Of a DNA stretch of 64,000 nucleotides, positions 53,301 through 62,922 are shown piece after piece. The translations under genes were made by a program, and so were the position numbers. A model generated the notes under the pieces. The model was not told where the DNA came from. It worked only from the letters and a program-made list of their open reading frames with translations, and searched no databases. Source of the DNA: Paenibacillus lutrae (GTDB lineage Bacteria; Bacillota; Bacilli; Paenibacillales; NBRC-103111); assembly GCF_009757775.1 (NCBI RefSeq), contig NZ_RHLK01000002.1:440113-504112 (forward strand), given 5' to 3'. How positions within the stretch are numbered: the first letter of the stretch is position 1; each line of letters begins with the position of its first letter.

Positions 53301-56300
53301 GATTCTCGGTATAGACGTAAGCGGAATCGGGGTAAACAGTCACTTCTTCGAAATGGGAGGCCACTCCCTGCATGCGGTAAAGCTCGTGTCGGCCGTCCGC
53401 AAAACCTTCCAGAGTGATCTGCCTCTGACGGGTGTATTCGAGTCGCCGCTACTCGGAGAGATGGCCCGGCTGATCAGCGGCGGTGCAGAAACGCATCAGG
53501 CTTACTCTTCCATTGAACGGGTGCACCGGGCCGAGTATTATCCGGTGTCGCCGGCACAAAGAAGGCTCTTTATTCTGGAGCAGCTGGAAGAGCATAGTAC
53601 GGTTTACAACACGCCATCCGCTATCCGGATCAGCGGAGAGCTGGATGTGGAGCGTCTAAACCAAGTGTTCCAGACGCTTGTTGACCGGCATGAAGCCTTC
53701 CGAACTTCGTTCGAACTTGTGGACGCGGAACCTGTCCAGAAAATTAAGGACGAGGTCGAATTTGCAGTCCGTTTCATGGGACAGACGGATGAATCCGGGC
53801 TTCCGGTAATGCTGGAAGGGTTTGTTACTCCGTTTGACATAAGCAAAGCGCCTCTCTTCCGCGCCGGTCTTGTCCAAATCACGGAGCGTGAACATGTGCT
53901 GCTGCTTGATTTCCATCACCTGATTGCGGACGGTTCCTCCGTCTCCATCCTGGTGGATGAATGGAACGCGCTGTATGCAGGCCAATCTCTGCCTGAGCTG
54001 AGCCTGCAGTACAAAGATTACGCGGTCTGGCATCATAAACTCGCGAAGGACGGAATTCTGAAGAAGCAGGAGGAGTACTGGCTGGAGCAGTTCCAAGGTG
54101 AGCTTCCGGTGCTGAACCTCCCGGCGGACGGCCCCCGGACACAGGTGCGCAGCTTCGAAGGAGGCAGCCTGTCTGTGAGGCTTGCGCCTGAACTGCTAAA
54201 GCGGCTGCATCAGCTTGCCGCTGAGACCGGCACGACTTTCTATATGGTTATGCTGGCAGCTTACGGAATTGTGCTCTCCAAATATACCGGACAAGAAGAT
54301 GTTATCGTCGGGTCTCCGGCGGCGGGGCGCGCTCATGCGGATCTGGAGCCGATTATCGGAATGTTCGTGAATACGCTGGCGATGCGCAGTTATCCGGCAG
54401 CGGGCAAGAATTTCAGTGATTACCTCTCAGAGGTCAAAACAAGCACCTTAGGGGCTTTTCAGAATCAGGATTATCCGTTCGATGAACTCATCGAGCTGCT
54501 GGATATTCCGCGGGATTTGGGACGCAACCCTTTATTCGATACGATGCTGGTTGTACAAAATCTGGAATCCGGGGACGTCCGGCTTGAAGGCCTTGAATTA
54601 AAACCCTTCGACCTGGAAGCGAACGTGTCTAAATTTGAACTTACCCTTACCGTCATCGAGGATGCGGAAGGCGCCGAGCTTGATACGGAATATGCCGCTA
54701 AGCTGTTTCGTCCCGACACGGTCAAAAGATTGATCGGACACTATGTCCGGGTTCTTGAAGAAGTCACCGCAGATCCGTCCGTCAAGCTGGGGGATATTGA
54801 TCTGCTGACGGCGGATGAGCAGGATGAAATCGTATTTGCCTTCAACCGCAGTGCAGCTGCGTACGACCGAAGCGGGACAATTCCCGGACTGTTCGAGGAA
54901 CAGGCGGCAAAATCTCCGGATGCGGCAGCGGTTGTAAGCGGAGGAACACAGCTTACTTACGGGGAGCTGAACCGCCTCGCGAACAGACAGGCCCGCGTGC
55001 TCAGAGAGCGGGGCGTCCGGCCGGGTACCGTAGCGGCGATCACAGGTGAACGCACCCCCGGCACCATAGCCGCCATCCTGGCGATTCTCAAGGCCGGGGG
55101 AGCCTATCTCCCGATTGACCCGTCCTATCCGGCCGACCGGATTGCCCATATGCTCCGGGACAGCGGAGCGGAACTGGTGCTCTGCCCGGCCGAGTTGGCC
55201 CCGCAGGCCCGGGAGTGGACGGCGCAGGCGCAGTCAAACGCGCTTATCCTGGAGCTTGATGCGCTCACGGGCCCGGCCGGTACTGCATATGCTAATGACG
55301 ATTATGGGGCTGCGGACGCAAGCAACCTGCCGCCGCTCGGCTCCAGTCAAGATCTCGCCTATCTGATCTATACTTCCGGCTCGACCGGAGTTCCCAAAGG
55401 CGTCATGCTCGAGCATCAAGGCATTCTCAACCTGCAGGTGTTCTTCCGGGAGCAGCTCGGCATCCTGCCGGAAGACCGCATCGTGCAGTTTGCGAGCTTG
55501 TCTTTCGATGCCTCTGCCTGGGAGATGTTCATGGCCTTACTGACAGGCGCATCCCTGCATCTGGTTCCGCAGGATACGATCCGGGATATCCCGCTCTTCC
55601 AGAGATTTGTGGCTGGTAGCGGCATTACGGTTGCTACACTTCCGCCTACATACGTGGTACATCTGGACCCGGAAGCTATGCCTTCTTTGAGAAAGCTCAT
55701 TACAGCCGGCTCCGAAACGAACCGAGATCTGGTAGAGGAGTGGAGCCGCAGGCTATCGTACATCAATGCGTACGGCCCGACCGAGTCCACTATCTGCGCA
55801 ACGATCTGGGAGGCTCCGCAGGATGGGCGGCTGCCGGAGGGCCCGATTCCGATCGGCAAACCGATTGTGAACACCCGCGTCTACATTGTGGACGCAGGCA
55901 ACCGGCCGGTGCCGATCGGCGTCACCGGGGAGCTGTGTCTCGCGGGAGACGGACTTGCCCGCGGTTACCGCGGCAACGAGTCGCTGACCGCCGAGAAGTT
56001 CGTCCCGGATCCGTTCTATCCGGGGGAGCGCATGTACCGGACCGGGGATCTTGCACGCTGGAGCCGGGACGGCAGCGTCGAGTACCTGGGCCGGTCCGAC
56101 CATCAGGTCAAAATCCGCGGCTTCCGGATTGAAACCGGGGAGATTGAAGCGCAGCTTCTGCGGCATGAAGCGGTCGAAGAAGTTCTGATCCTCGCCCGCA
56201 GGGACAGCCTTCATCAAGATTATTTATGCGCCTATGTCGTGTCCGGAGCGGATTGGGCACCTTCGGTCCTGCGTTCTTATTTGGCGAAGTCTCTGCCCGA

Positions 56301-59300
56301 CTATATGATTCCGTCCTTCTTCATCGGGCTGGACCGCATGCCGCTGACACCCAACGGCAAGCCGGACCGCAAGGCTCTGCCGGAGCCGAATACACTTCTT
56401 CACAGTGGGGCGGAGTATGTGGCACCCCGTACGGAGACCGAGCGGAGGCTTGCAGCCGTCTGGCAGCACGTCTTGAGACTGGAGCGCATCGGCGTGTACG
56501 ACAATTTCTTCGACCTCGGCGGCCATTCGCTCAAAGCGGCCTCTCTGATCGCCGGAATTAGCCGGGAGTTCCAGACCAGCTTGCCGCTTAGAGAAGTATT
56601 CCAGTCCCCGCTGCTCGGGGAAATGGCGGACAAGATTGGAGCCGCCGCTTCGGCGGGTCTAAGATATGCACCCGTGGAAAGATTGCAGGAAGCGGACTTT
56701 TATCCGGTCTCTTCCGCGCAGAAACGGCTGCTGATCCTGAACTCGCTTGATGAAGCCGGCATCGCGTACAACATGCCTACGATTCTCACACTCAGCGGCG
56801 AACTCGATTTAAGCAGGCTGAAGGAAGCGTTCCATACCTTAGTCCAGCGGCATGAATCCCTGCGTACATCGTTCCGGCTGGAAGAGGGGGAACCCGTTCA
56901 AATCATTCACCAGCAAGTTCCTTTCGCCGTTCAATTTAGTGAGCTGGAAACCGGATCGGAGAGGGAGATCGAACAGGCTGCCGAGGAATTCGTGACTCCG
57001 TTTCAGTTGAGCCAGGCTCCGCTGTTTCGGGTTTCTCTTATCAGGGTCAGCAGCGGCAAGCATCTGCTTCTGATTGATATGCACCATATTGTGTCCGATG
57101 GGGCCTCGGTGGGACTGCTGGTGAGTGAATTCAACCGGCTTTACCGCGGAGAGCCGCTGCCCGAGCTGACGCTTACCTACAAGGATTACGCGGGATGGCA
57201 GGCCAGACAGCTGCAGGACGGCAGTCTGGCGCTGCAGGAGCAGTTCTGGAAGCGGCAGTTTGAGGGTGAGATTCCCGTGTTGAATCTTCCGACCGATGAT
57301 CCGCGGCCCAAGACTCAGAGTTTCGAGGGAGGGAGTCTTTCCATCCGCTTGGACGGAAGCGCAGGCGCCGCGGTTAAGCAGCTCGTCTCTGAGACGCGCA
57401 GCACACTGTACATGGTCATACTGACCGCATACAATGTGCTGCTCTCCAAATATAGCGGTCAGGAAGATATCATCGTAGGCTCTCCTGTTGCCGGCAGGCC
57501 GCAGGCAGAGCTGGAGCAGGTGATCGGGATGTTCGTCAATACGCTTGCCTTGCGGAATTACCCTGCAGGCACGAAGACGTTCCGGGCTTTCCTGGATGAG
57601 GTGAAGGATCGCACGTTAAGTGCTTTTGAGAACCAGGACTTCCAGTATGAAGAACTGGTGGACAAGCTGAAACTCAAACGTGATCTCAGCCGCAACCCGC
57701 TTTTTGATGTGATGCTGGAAGTGCAGAACATCGACATCGGAGACATGGAAATGGAGGGCCTGCATGTAACGCCGTATTCATTTGAATCGACTGTCTCCAA
57801 ATTTGATATGACCGTCTCGGTTTATGAGGATGCGGAGGGCTTTACGCTGAGTGTCGAATATGCGGCGAAGCTGTTCCGCAGGGGAACGATGGAGCGCCTG
57901 CTTCATCACCTTACGAGAATTCTTCAGACTGTAACAGCAAATCCTGATATCCGCCTTGCCAATATCAACATGCTGACGGAGAACGAGGAAAAGGTTCTCC
58001 TGACGGATTTCAACGACACGAAGGCCAGTTATCCCCAGAATGCGACCTTGCAGGAGCTGTTCCGGGAACAGGCAGCCCGAACGCCTGACAGCACGGCTCT
58101 GGTATATAAGGAAACCACGCTTACGTACCGGGAGCTGAGTGAGAAGACTAATCAGCTGGCGGCTGTTCTGCGGGATAACGGGGTGCAGAGCGGGAGCGTG
58201 GTAGCCATTGTGGGTGACCGTTCCTCCGATATGGTAATCGGAATGCTGGGAGTCATGAAGGCAGGAGGAGCTTACCTTCCTATCGATCCGGAGTATCCGC
58301 AGGACCGGCTGGATTATGTGCTGGAAGACAGCGGCGCTCAAATTGTGCTGTATCAGTCGATCTATGAAGATAAAGTGCCTGCGGGCATGAAGGCGATGGC
58401 TCTGGAGGATAAGGCTACTTACCGGGCAGGGAAGGAGGATCTTCCGGACTGGAATACGTCCTCGGATCTGGCCTATGTGATGTATACGTCGGGTTCTACC
58501 GGCAAGCCCAAGGGAGTGATGGTAGAGCACAGAGGTATTGTGAGGCTGGTGCGCAATACGAACTATGTAGAGTTCAAGCCGGAGGATAAGATTCTGCAGA
58601 CGGCGGCCCAAGTGTTCGATGTAAGTGTTTTTGAAATTTGGGGTGCTCTGTTGAACGGCTCGGAGCTGTACGTAGTGGATAAGTTCACACTGCTGGATCC
58701 CTACAAGCTGGGTGAAGCCATCAAGGAATACGGCATCACGATGATGTGGCTGACTTCACCGCTGTTCAACCAGTTATCGCAGCAGAAGCCGGACATGTTC
58801 CGTCCGCTGCGTTACCTGATCGTCGGCGGAGATGCGTTGTCCCCCGTGCGGATTAATACCGTCCGCCGTATTTGTCCGAAGCTGACCGTTGTTAACGGGT
58901 ATGGGCCTACGGAGAACACGACGTTCTCCTGCTGCTTTGAGATTAGCGAAGATTACCCGGACAATATTCCGATCGGATACCCGATCAGCAACTCTACGGC
59001 GTATATCCTGAACGCGCACGGAAAGCTGAATCCGATCGGCGTACCGGGCGAACTGTGGGTCGGCGGAGACGGGGTTGCGAGAGGGTATATTAACAAGCCG
59101 GAGCTGACGGCGGAGAAATTCATCCCGAATCCGTTCGCGCCCGGTGAACAGCTGTACGGGACAGGAGATTTGGCTAGATGGCTTCCGGGCGGTGCTATCG
59201 AGTATCTTGGCCGCATAGACAATCAGGTGAAGATCCGCGGCTTCCGCATCGAAATCGGAGAAATTGAAACCCAGATCCTGCGCCATGAAGCCGTGAAGGA

Positions 59301-61392
59301 AGCGGCTGTTCTGGTCAAAGAGCAGGGGGACCAGCACAAGTTCCTGTGCGCCTACATTGTGTCGGAGCGGGCCGTAACTGACCGGGAGCTGAAGGATTAT
59401 TTAGCCGAGCAGCTGCCGGATTATATGATCCCGGCCGTCTTCCTCTTCATGGATAAGCTTCCGCTTACCCAGAACGGCAAAGTGGATAAAAAGGCGCTTC
59501 CCGAACCGGAGCATGGCGGTTGGAATGAGAGCGGGTATACGGCGCCGAGAAACCGCGTGGAAAGGACCATTGCGGATGTGTACAGCGAACTGCTCGGCGT
59601 AGAGCGTATCAGTATAAGGGCGAATTTCTTCGAGCTTGGAGGCCACTCACTCAAAGCGATCCGCCTGATTGCCAGATTCGCCGAGCTTGGCTGGCCGGTC
59701 TCCATCCAGGATGTCTTCACGCATCAGACACCGGAGGATATGGCTGCCCTGATCAGCAGATCAGCAGGCGAACAGGCGCAGAAGATCAGGCAGAAGGCCG
59801 AGGCAGCCCAGTTCCTCACCGGACGTCTGGGCAAACCGGTCCGGTATCTGCACTATTACTCCGGGACGAGACAATATGACCTGCTGTCTGTTGAGGAACT
59901 GGATGAAAGTATCCGCAGGCAGGCCGAGCAGCTGATTGCCGCGAATATCGGAGCCGAGATTCAGCCTCATTACATTGTGAGAGGGATCAAGGCGGACCTG
60001 GGCCCGCAAATTGGCGAAGAGCAGTTTAAGGCGCTGACCGCGCTCCAGGAGCCGGAGGAAGCGGGAATCGCCGGAATTCTGGCGGAAATCGACCAGAGCC
60101 AGACACAGTTTGCCGAAGGGATCACGGGTGGAGATGTCGTGGCTCACTACGGAATTTCTCCTTCACAACGGTACCATCTGGCGCACAAGGACATCTCCGG
60201 GACGCATATCAGCTTCGATCACTTTGTGGACACGGACCTTCTCCGCAGCGTGATTCATCACCTCATTTGTGCGCAGGAAGTGATGAGAAGTGTTCTGACG
60301 GAGGAAGGGGATGAGGGCAGCTGGATGCTTCTGGACAAACCGGAGGCGATTACCCTGCCTTACCTGGACCTCTCGGGTTACGGAGCGGATACCCGAAGAC
60401 AGGTGCTGCAAGCTGTGATGGAGAACTTCTTCATCCGTACGCATGATCTTGTGGGCTCCTTGATGTACCGAATCCTTCTGGTGAAAGAAAATCTGAAAGA
60501 GTATACCCTGCTGCTGCCGTTCTCCCATGCCGGATTTGATTATATGAGCGGGGAAATTCTTCAGAACAAAGTGCGTCGTCTCTATGAGCAGTTCGAGAAT
60601 GGGGAACAGCTTCGAGAAGAGAAGGGGCACACTTACCTGGATTATATCGCGCAAATATCGAAAGGTCCGTCCGAAACGACGGATGAGCAGCTGGTTTCCA
60701 GTCTTGCTCTGGAAAGCTTCCAATTGCAAACGGAGAAGCTTCACCAGTTCTCCCGCCATTTTGACAGCAGCGGTTATACGGTCGTCAACTTCGAGAAGGA
60801 TGCGGATCAAGCGGCCGGCGGCGATACGGAAGAGCTGTGGAAAGTGGCGATTGGAATAACCCGCGACTTTTTCAGCGAATACTTCGGTGTCCGTCAATTA
60901 CCTGTCTGGCTTACCAATTATGGCAGGAAATATGGAAGTGAGTCTTTCTTTGAAACTGTCGGGGAATGCATTGATTACATCCCGGTGCTTCTGAATGCGG
61001 CCGATGACATCTCTTACTCGGTGAAAGACATCAAGTTCCGACTCGATAAAGCGTCCAGACAAAATATCAACTATGCCAATCTGATGTATAACGGCGCCAT
61101 GTCAGAAGCATTCGGACAAACCCAGCTGCTTCTCAAAGCAGCCTTCGAGAAATTCCCGCTGAACGTCAACTATCTGGGGGAAATGCCAGAGCTGGAAGAT
61201 ACGGTAAGCGGACTGGATCTTGGAGGAGTAAACTGCGACGAGAAGGATCGTGTGGTCTGCATGGCCTGGCACAGTAAAGGCAAGATCTCGCTGACGATCG
61301 TTTTTCCTTACTTGGAGAATCAGGAGAAAGTCAGGAGTCTGCTCGAGCAAGTTTCCCGCGGCTATCTGCTTGCTCTCAGTACGGCCGAGTAG
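50374..61392 (+). CDS. NRPS, three modules plus terminal C/E-like domain: C-A-PCP-C-A-PCP-C-A-PCP-CT
   Basis: The protein has 3672 aa. The TTG at 50374 lies 7 nt after GGGGGG (50361-50366); the ATG at 50386 is 19 nt away, too far. The N-terminal IYNLSPMQEGMLFHHLLN is a D-accepting C start and COM acceptor fitting the upstream E domain. The modules are assigned to a Tyr-like residue, Phe and Val (separate entries). There is no thioesterase. After the last PCP come about 130 aa of linker and a 410-aa condensation-superfamily domain to the C terminus. It is the last synthetase in the window, so chain release is expected here unless further synthetases lie beyond 64000. Confidence 0.93.
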   Translation: MERTMAIQAIYNLSPMQEGMLFHHLLNKDSQAYFEQFTCEVTGTLDVAVLQQSFNLLIGKYEILRTNFLHENVKRPKQVVFKERPITIAYEDISGQDEQARKQLIQEHIREDKKSGFHLAKDLLLRLAVWKTGSGAYTLNWSYHHILMDGWCLKTIVDELFDTYRELRQGLPVTLTLTDAAPYANYIKWLDAQDQEEARAFWKEYLAGYETKSALPGNKGNLKENGYTQRDDVFAIPEETALLLERTATENQVTLNTVLQTAWGVLLGRYSGSDDVVFGTVSSGRPAEVEGIDTMVGLFINTIPTRIRLREEQTFAELIRQVQAASGETKEYDYFPLAEVQALSVMKQGLIDHLYGFQNYPVRDEAAEPLRTEEFRMTEIEDYEQSNYDFNVILTHSRGLEVLFKYNTCVYDEEWVSRIAGHYLNVLRAVAGNASLELKDIEILTPDEKKHLLENFNGKEVSLPADTTVLDLFEAKVEDIPGNTAVVFKGESLTYRELNEQANVMAAYLREQGVGPEKIVAIMLEHSIGMIVGVLAVLKAGAAYLPVDPEYPAERISYMVQDSGAALLLTRRQHVRGRGMNLQVPTLDTGSLEPALDAHKSSNPLRAAEPGHLAYVIYTSGSTGKPKGVMIEHHTLVNMSLWHKSYYGLNELDRCTKYLGFGFDASVSEIFPCLIAGSALHIIPDEIRLDVERLNAYYEENGITITSFPAAIAEQFMRLENHSLTRLITGGDKLNFYRKTPYKLYNNYGPTENTVCSTSFEVIGEYPNIPIGKPVNNVRAYVLDSRKRLLPAGVPGELWLAGASVARGYRNSPELTEEKFTADPFKPGERMYRTGDLVSWLPDGNLEFLGRVDQQVKIRGYRIELGEIESLLLKQKETREAVVTACANTLGDKFLCAYLVLNSGMTTRELKARLAAELPEYMIPAHFIVLDKLPLTPHGKVDRKALPEPDQAASPGADYVAPRSEAEHKLAVIWHEILGIDVSGIGVNSHFFEMGGHSLHAVKLVSAVRKTFQSDLPLTGVFESPLLGEMARLISGGAETHQAYSSIERVHRAEYYPVSPAQRRLFILEQLEEHSTVYNTPSAIRISGELDVERLNQVFQTLVDRHEAFRTSFELVDAEPVQKIKDEVEFAVRFMGQTDESGLPVMLEGFVTPFDISKAPLFRAGLVQITEREHVLLLDFHHLIADGSSVSILVDEWNALYAGQSLPELSLQYKDYAVWHHKLAKDGILKKQEEYWLEQFQGELPVLNLPADGPRTQVRSFEGGSLSVRLAPELLKRLHQLAAETGTTFYMVMLAAYGIVLSKYTGQEDVIVGSPAAGRAHADLEPIIGMFVNTLAMRSYPAAGKNFSDYLSEVKTSTLGAFQNQDYPFDELIELLDIPRDLGRNPLFDTMLVVQNLESGDVRLEGLELKPFDLEANVSKFELTLTVIEDAEGAELDTEYAAKLFRPDTVKRLIGHYVRVLEEVTADPSVKLGDIDLLTADEQDEIVFAFNRSAAAYDRSGTIPGLFEEQAAKSPDAAAVVSGGTQLTYGELNRLANRQARVLRERGVRPGTVAAITGERTPGTIAAILAILKAGGAYLPIDPSYPADRIAHMLRDSGAELVLCPAELAPQAREWTAQAQSNALILELDALTGPAGTAYANDDYGAADASNLPPLGSSQDLAYLIYTSGSTGVPKGVMLEHQGILNLQVFFREQLGILPEDRIVQFASLSFDASAWEMFMALLTGASLHLVPQDTIRDIPLFQRFVAGSGITVATLPPTYVVHLDPEAMPSLRKLITAGSETNRDLVEEWSRRLSYINAYGPTESTICATIWEAPQDGRLPEGPIPIGKPIVNTRVYIVDAGNRPVPIGVTGELCLAGDGLARGYRGNESLTAEKFVPDPFYPGERMYRTGDLARWSRDGSVEYLGRSDHQVKIRGFRIETGEIEAQLLRHEAVEEVLILARRDSLHQDYLCAYVVSGADWAPSVLRSYLAKSLPDYMIPSFFIGLDRMPLTPNGKPDRKALPEPNTLLHSGAEYVAPRTETERRLAAVWQHVLRLERIGVYDNFFDLGGHSLKAASLIAGISREFQTSLPLREVFQSPLLGEMADKIGAAASAGLRYAPVERLQEADFYPVSSAQKRLLILNSLDEAGIAYNMPTILTLSGELDLSRLKEAFHTLVQRHESLRTSFRLEEGEPVQIIHQQVPFAVQFSELETGSEREIEQAAEEFVTPFQLSQAPLFRVSLIRVSSGKHLLLIDMHHIVSDGASVGLLVSEFNRLYRGEPLPELTLTYKDYAGWQARQLQDGSLALQEQFWKRQFEGEIPVLNLPTDDPRPKTQSFEGGSLSIRLDGSAGAAVKQLVSETRSTLYMVILTAYNVLLSKYSGQEDIIVGSPVAGRPQAELEQVIGMFVNTLALRNYPAGTKTFRAFLDEVKDRTLSAFENQDFQYEELVDKLKLKRDLSRNPLFDVMLEVQNIDIGDMEMEGLHVTPYSFESTVSKFDMTVSVYEDAEGFTLSVEYAAKLFRRGTMERLLHHLTRILQTVTANPDIRLANINMLTENEEKVLLTDFNDTKASYPQNATLQELFREQAARTPDSTALVYKETTLTYRELSEKTNQLAAVLRDNGVQSGSVVAIVGDRSSDMVIGMLGVMKAGGAYLPIDPEYPQDRLDYVLEDSGAQIVLYQSIYEDKVPAGMKAMALEDKATYRAGKEDLPDWNTSSDLAYVMYTSGSTGKPKGVMVEHRGIVRLVRNTNYVEFKPEDKILQTAAQVFDVSVFEIWGALLNGSELYVVDKFTLLDPYKLGEAIKEYGITMMWLTSPLFNQLSQQKPDMFRPLRYLIVGGDALSPVRINTVRRICPKLTVVNGYGPTENTTFSCCFEISEDYPDNIPIGYPISNSTAYILNAHGKLNPIGVPGELWVGGDGVARGYINKPELTAEKFIPNPFAPGEQLYGTGDLARWLPGGAIEYLGRIDNQVKIRGFRIEIGEIETQILRHEAVKEAAVLVKEQGDQHKFLCAYIVSERAVTDRELKDYLAEQLPDYMIPAVFLFMDKLPLTQNGKVDKKALPEPEHGGWNESGYTAPRNRVERTIADVYSELLGVERISIRANFFELGGHSLKAIRLIARFAELGWPVSIQDVFTHQTPEDMAALISRSAGEQAQKIRQKAEAAQFLTGRLGKPVRYLHYYSGTRQYDLLSVEELDESIRRQAEQLIAANIGAEIQPHYIVRGIKADLGPQIGEEQFKALTALQEPEEAGIAGILAEIDQSQTQFAEGITGGDVVAHYGISPSQRYHLAHKDISGTHISFDHFVDTDLLRSVIHHLICAQEVMRSVLTEEGDEGSWMLLDKPEAITLPYLDLSGYGADTRRQVLQAVMENFFIRTHDLVGSLMYRILLVKENLKEYTLLLPFSHAGFDYMSGEILQNKVRRLYEQFENGEQLREEKGHTYLDYIAQISKGPSETTDEQLVSSLALESFQLQTEKLHQFSRHFDSSGYTVVNFEKDADQAAGGDTEELWKVAIGITRDFFSEYFGVRQLPVWLTNYGRKYGSESFFETVGECIDYIPVLLNAADDISYSVKDIKFRLDKASRQNINYANLMYNGAMSEAFGQTQLLLKAAFEKFPLNVNYLGEMPELEDTVSGLDLGGVNCDEKDRVVCMAWHSKGKISLTIVFPYLENQEKVRSLLEQVSRGYLLALSTAE
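50400..53470 (+). other. NRPS module, Tyr-like specificity (C-A-PCP)
   Basis: The C domain is of DCL type (HHILMDGWC). The code from FDASVSEI, ITITSFPA, RLITGGDKL and NNYGPTENTVC is DASSIGNVCK. It shares D235, A236, S239, V330 and C331 with the Tyr code DASTVAAVCK but is not a standard match, so an aromatic residue, probably Tyr, is a tentative call. The PCP is GGHSLHA. Confidence 0.5.
53505..56640 (+). other. NRPS module for L-Phe (C-A-PCP)
   Basis: The C domain has HHLIADG (LCL). The code from FDASAWEM, ITVATLPP, KLITAGSET and NAYGPTESTIC is DAWTIAAICK, identical to the gramicidin S synthetase Phe code. No E domain is present, so L-Phe. The PCP is GGHSLKA. Confidence 0.9.
56670..59770 (+). 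other. NRPS module for L-Val (C-A-PCP)
   Basis: The C domain has HHIVSDG (LCL). The code from FDVSVFEI, ITMMWLTS, YLIVGGDAL and NGYGPTENTTF is DVFWIGGTFK, one change from the Val code DAFWIGGTFK. The PCP is GGHSLKA, the non-E type. Confidence 0.8.
60150..61389 (+). other. Terminal condensation-superfamily domain with SHxxxDxxS motif
   Basis: The HHxxxDG site is replaced by Ser3384-His3385-AGF-Asp3389-YM-Ser3392: the second (catalytic) His and the Asp are kept, and the first His and the Gly are lost. SHxxxDxxS/T is the motif I recall for fungal terminal C domains that cyclise and release peptides. Later segments (FFETVGECIDYIPVLL, then FPLNVNYLGE) parallel the [14 protein letters not shown] and FNYLGQF motifs of E domains, so the domain descends from the E/C superfamily. 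The role is inferred as release or macrocyclisation; an alternative is a degenerate epimerase. Confidence 0.65.
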
Positions 61393-61585
61393 GCAGGGAG
61401 GATGCAGGGGCAAATACCGGCAGGTAATCCTTGCAGCAGCGCTTCTAATCTACGTGTATGAGTGTGCTATCTGTTCAGGCGGCGCAGCAAAAGCTAGGGC
61501 AAGCTGTTCCGCCAGTCGCTTGATATGTATATAAACCGATCCATGCCGCTTGATTTCTTATCGGGCAGGCAGAAAGGTGTAGAAC

Positions 61586-62878
61586 ATGAGAGATACCTCT
61601 AACATTATTCTGTTCAGCATAAGCCGTCTGATTTCCGAGCTGGGGACTGCCGTTTTCAAATTCGCCCTCAGCCTCTACGTTCTGGATATTACAGGTTCCG
61701 CCAGCTTGTTTGCGACCGTGCTCGGCTTTACGTTTCTCCCCGGCATACTGGTTAATATTTTTGCAGGGGTGTATGTCGACCGGAGCAACAAGAAGAAAGT
61801 GATGATCATAAGCGATTTTGCCAGCGGGATATTGATTCTGATCTGTATGGTCATTTTCAGCTACTATCCGGAGAATATCTTTACACTGATTCTATATGCA
61901 ATCGCGCTTTCAACGATTCAGGCTTTCTTCTCTCTGGCTGTGAACGCCTGTATCCCTGATCTGGTTTCAAAAGACCGCGTTAATGCGATGAATTCCAGCC
62001 ATCAGGGCATCAATGCTCTATTAAGTATTTTCGGACCGGTCGTCGGGGCGATCGCGTACAGCATGATCGGATTTCACATGATTTTCCTGATCGACGGAAT
62101 TTCTTTTATCGTCTCCGGAATTCTCATTCTTTTTCTGAAATTCAGACCGAGAAGCACGCCCGCAGAAAAGCACAAGCCGTATTTCGAAAGTCTCCGGGAA
62201 ATCCGGACGTATATCCGGGACCGGGCCGCCATCAAAAATATCCTGCTTGTTTTCCTGGCTACGAATTTTGTCATCGGACCGGCGATTTCTCTTGTGCTGC
62301 CTTATATTATTTACAAACAGTTCCAGATGTCCGCGGAGCAGCTTTCTCTGATTGAAGCGGCCTTGGCTGTCGGGTTTATTGTAGGGGCCATTACCATTGC
62401 TATGAAAAGGGTCCATTCGTTCTTTATCAACAAAATTTTTGTCCTTATTCAGCTTCAGGCTCTCATGTTCACCTTATGGATCTTTCCGAAACTGCCGTTT
62501 ATCGGCCTGGAGGCCAAGTGGGGACTGACTTTCGGCTATATGCTGCTGCTGGCCTTCACGGGGATTTTCCTGGCTATGGGGAACATTCCGATGACCTCGT
62601 ATGCACAACTGTACATTCCGGAGAAAATCAGGGCGAGTTTCTTCGGAGTGGTGGGAACGGTGACGACTTTGGCCGTGCCTGTCGGGATGTGGATCTACGG
62701 TGTCTTGATTGATCTGATTAATTTCTCCTTTATCGTGATCGGATCGGGACTTCTTCTCTTTATTGTAGGCACCATTGCTCACCGGAACAAAGATCTTAGG
62801 GAATTCTTCAAGCAGGATCTTGAACCGGAACCGGATGACATCACAGGAACAACTAAGACCAAAACCATAGAGGCTTAA
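61586..62878 (+). CDS. MFS exporter, probably for the lipopeptide
   Basis: The protein has 430 aa and about twelve transmembrane segments. It has GVYVDRSNKKKVMI (loop 2-3 MFS motif) and a second-half loop after AMKRVHSF. It resembles the EntS-like MFS_3 group that exports siderophores, peptides and drugs. AGAAAGG precedes the ATG. It lies 193 bp after the last synthetase, in the same direction, and 44 bp before the Dab aminotransferase. The inferred job is product efflux or self-resistance. Confidence 0.85.
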   Translation: MRDTSNIILFSISRLISELGTAVFKFALSLYVLDITGSASLFATVLGFTFLPGILVNIFAGVYVDRSNKKKVMIISDFASGILILICMVIFSYYPENIFTLILYAIALSTIQAFFSLAVNACIPDLVSKDRVNAMNSSHQGINALLSIFGPVVGAIAYSMIGFHMIFLIDGISFIVSGILILFLKFRPRSTPAEKHKPYFESLREIRTYIRDRAAIKNILLVFLATNFVIGPAISLVLPYIIYKQFQMSAEQLSLIEAALAVGFIVGAITIAMKRVHSFFINKIFVLIQLQALMFTLWIFPKLPFIGLEAKWGLTFGYMLLLAFTGIFLAMGNIPMTSYAQLYIPEKIRASFFGVVGTVTTLAVPVGMWIYGVLIDLINFSFIVIGSGLLLFIVGTIAHRNKDLREFFKQDLEPEPDDITGTTKTKTIEA

Positions 62879-62922
62879 TCGTTCGTGCAAGTCCAAATTC
62901 GGAGCATGGGGAGGCAATTGAG

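Noticed and set aside
59770-61392. Possible thioesterase at the end of the last synthetase
   Set aside because: No GxSxG nucleophile and no alpha/beta-hydrolase features; the region reads as a condensation/epimerisation-superfamily domain.
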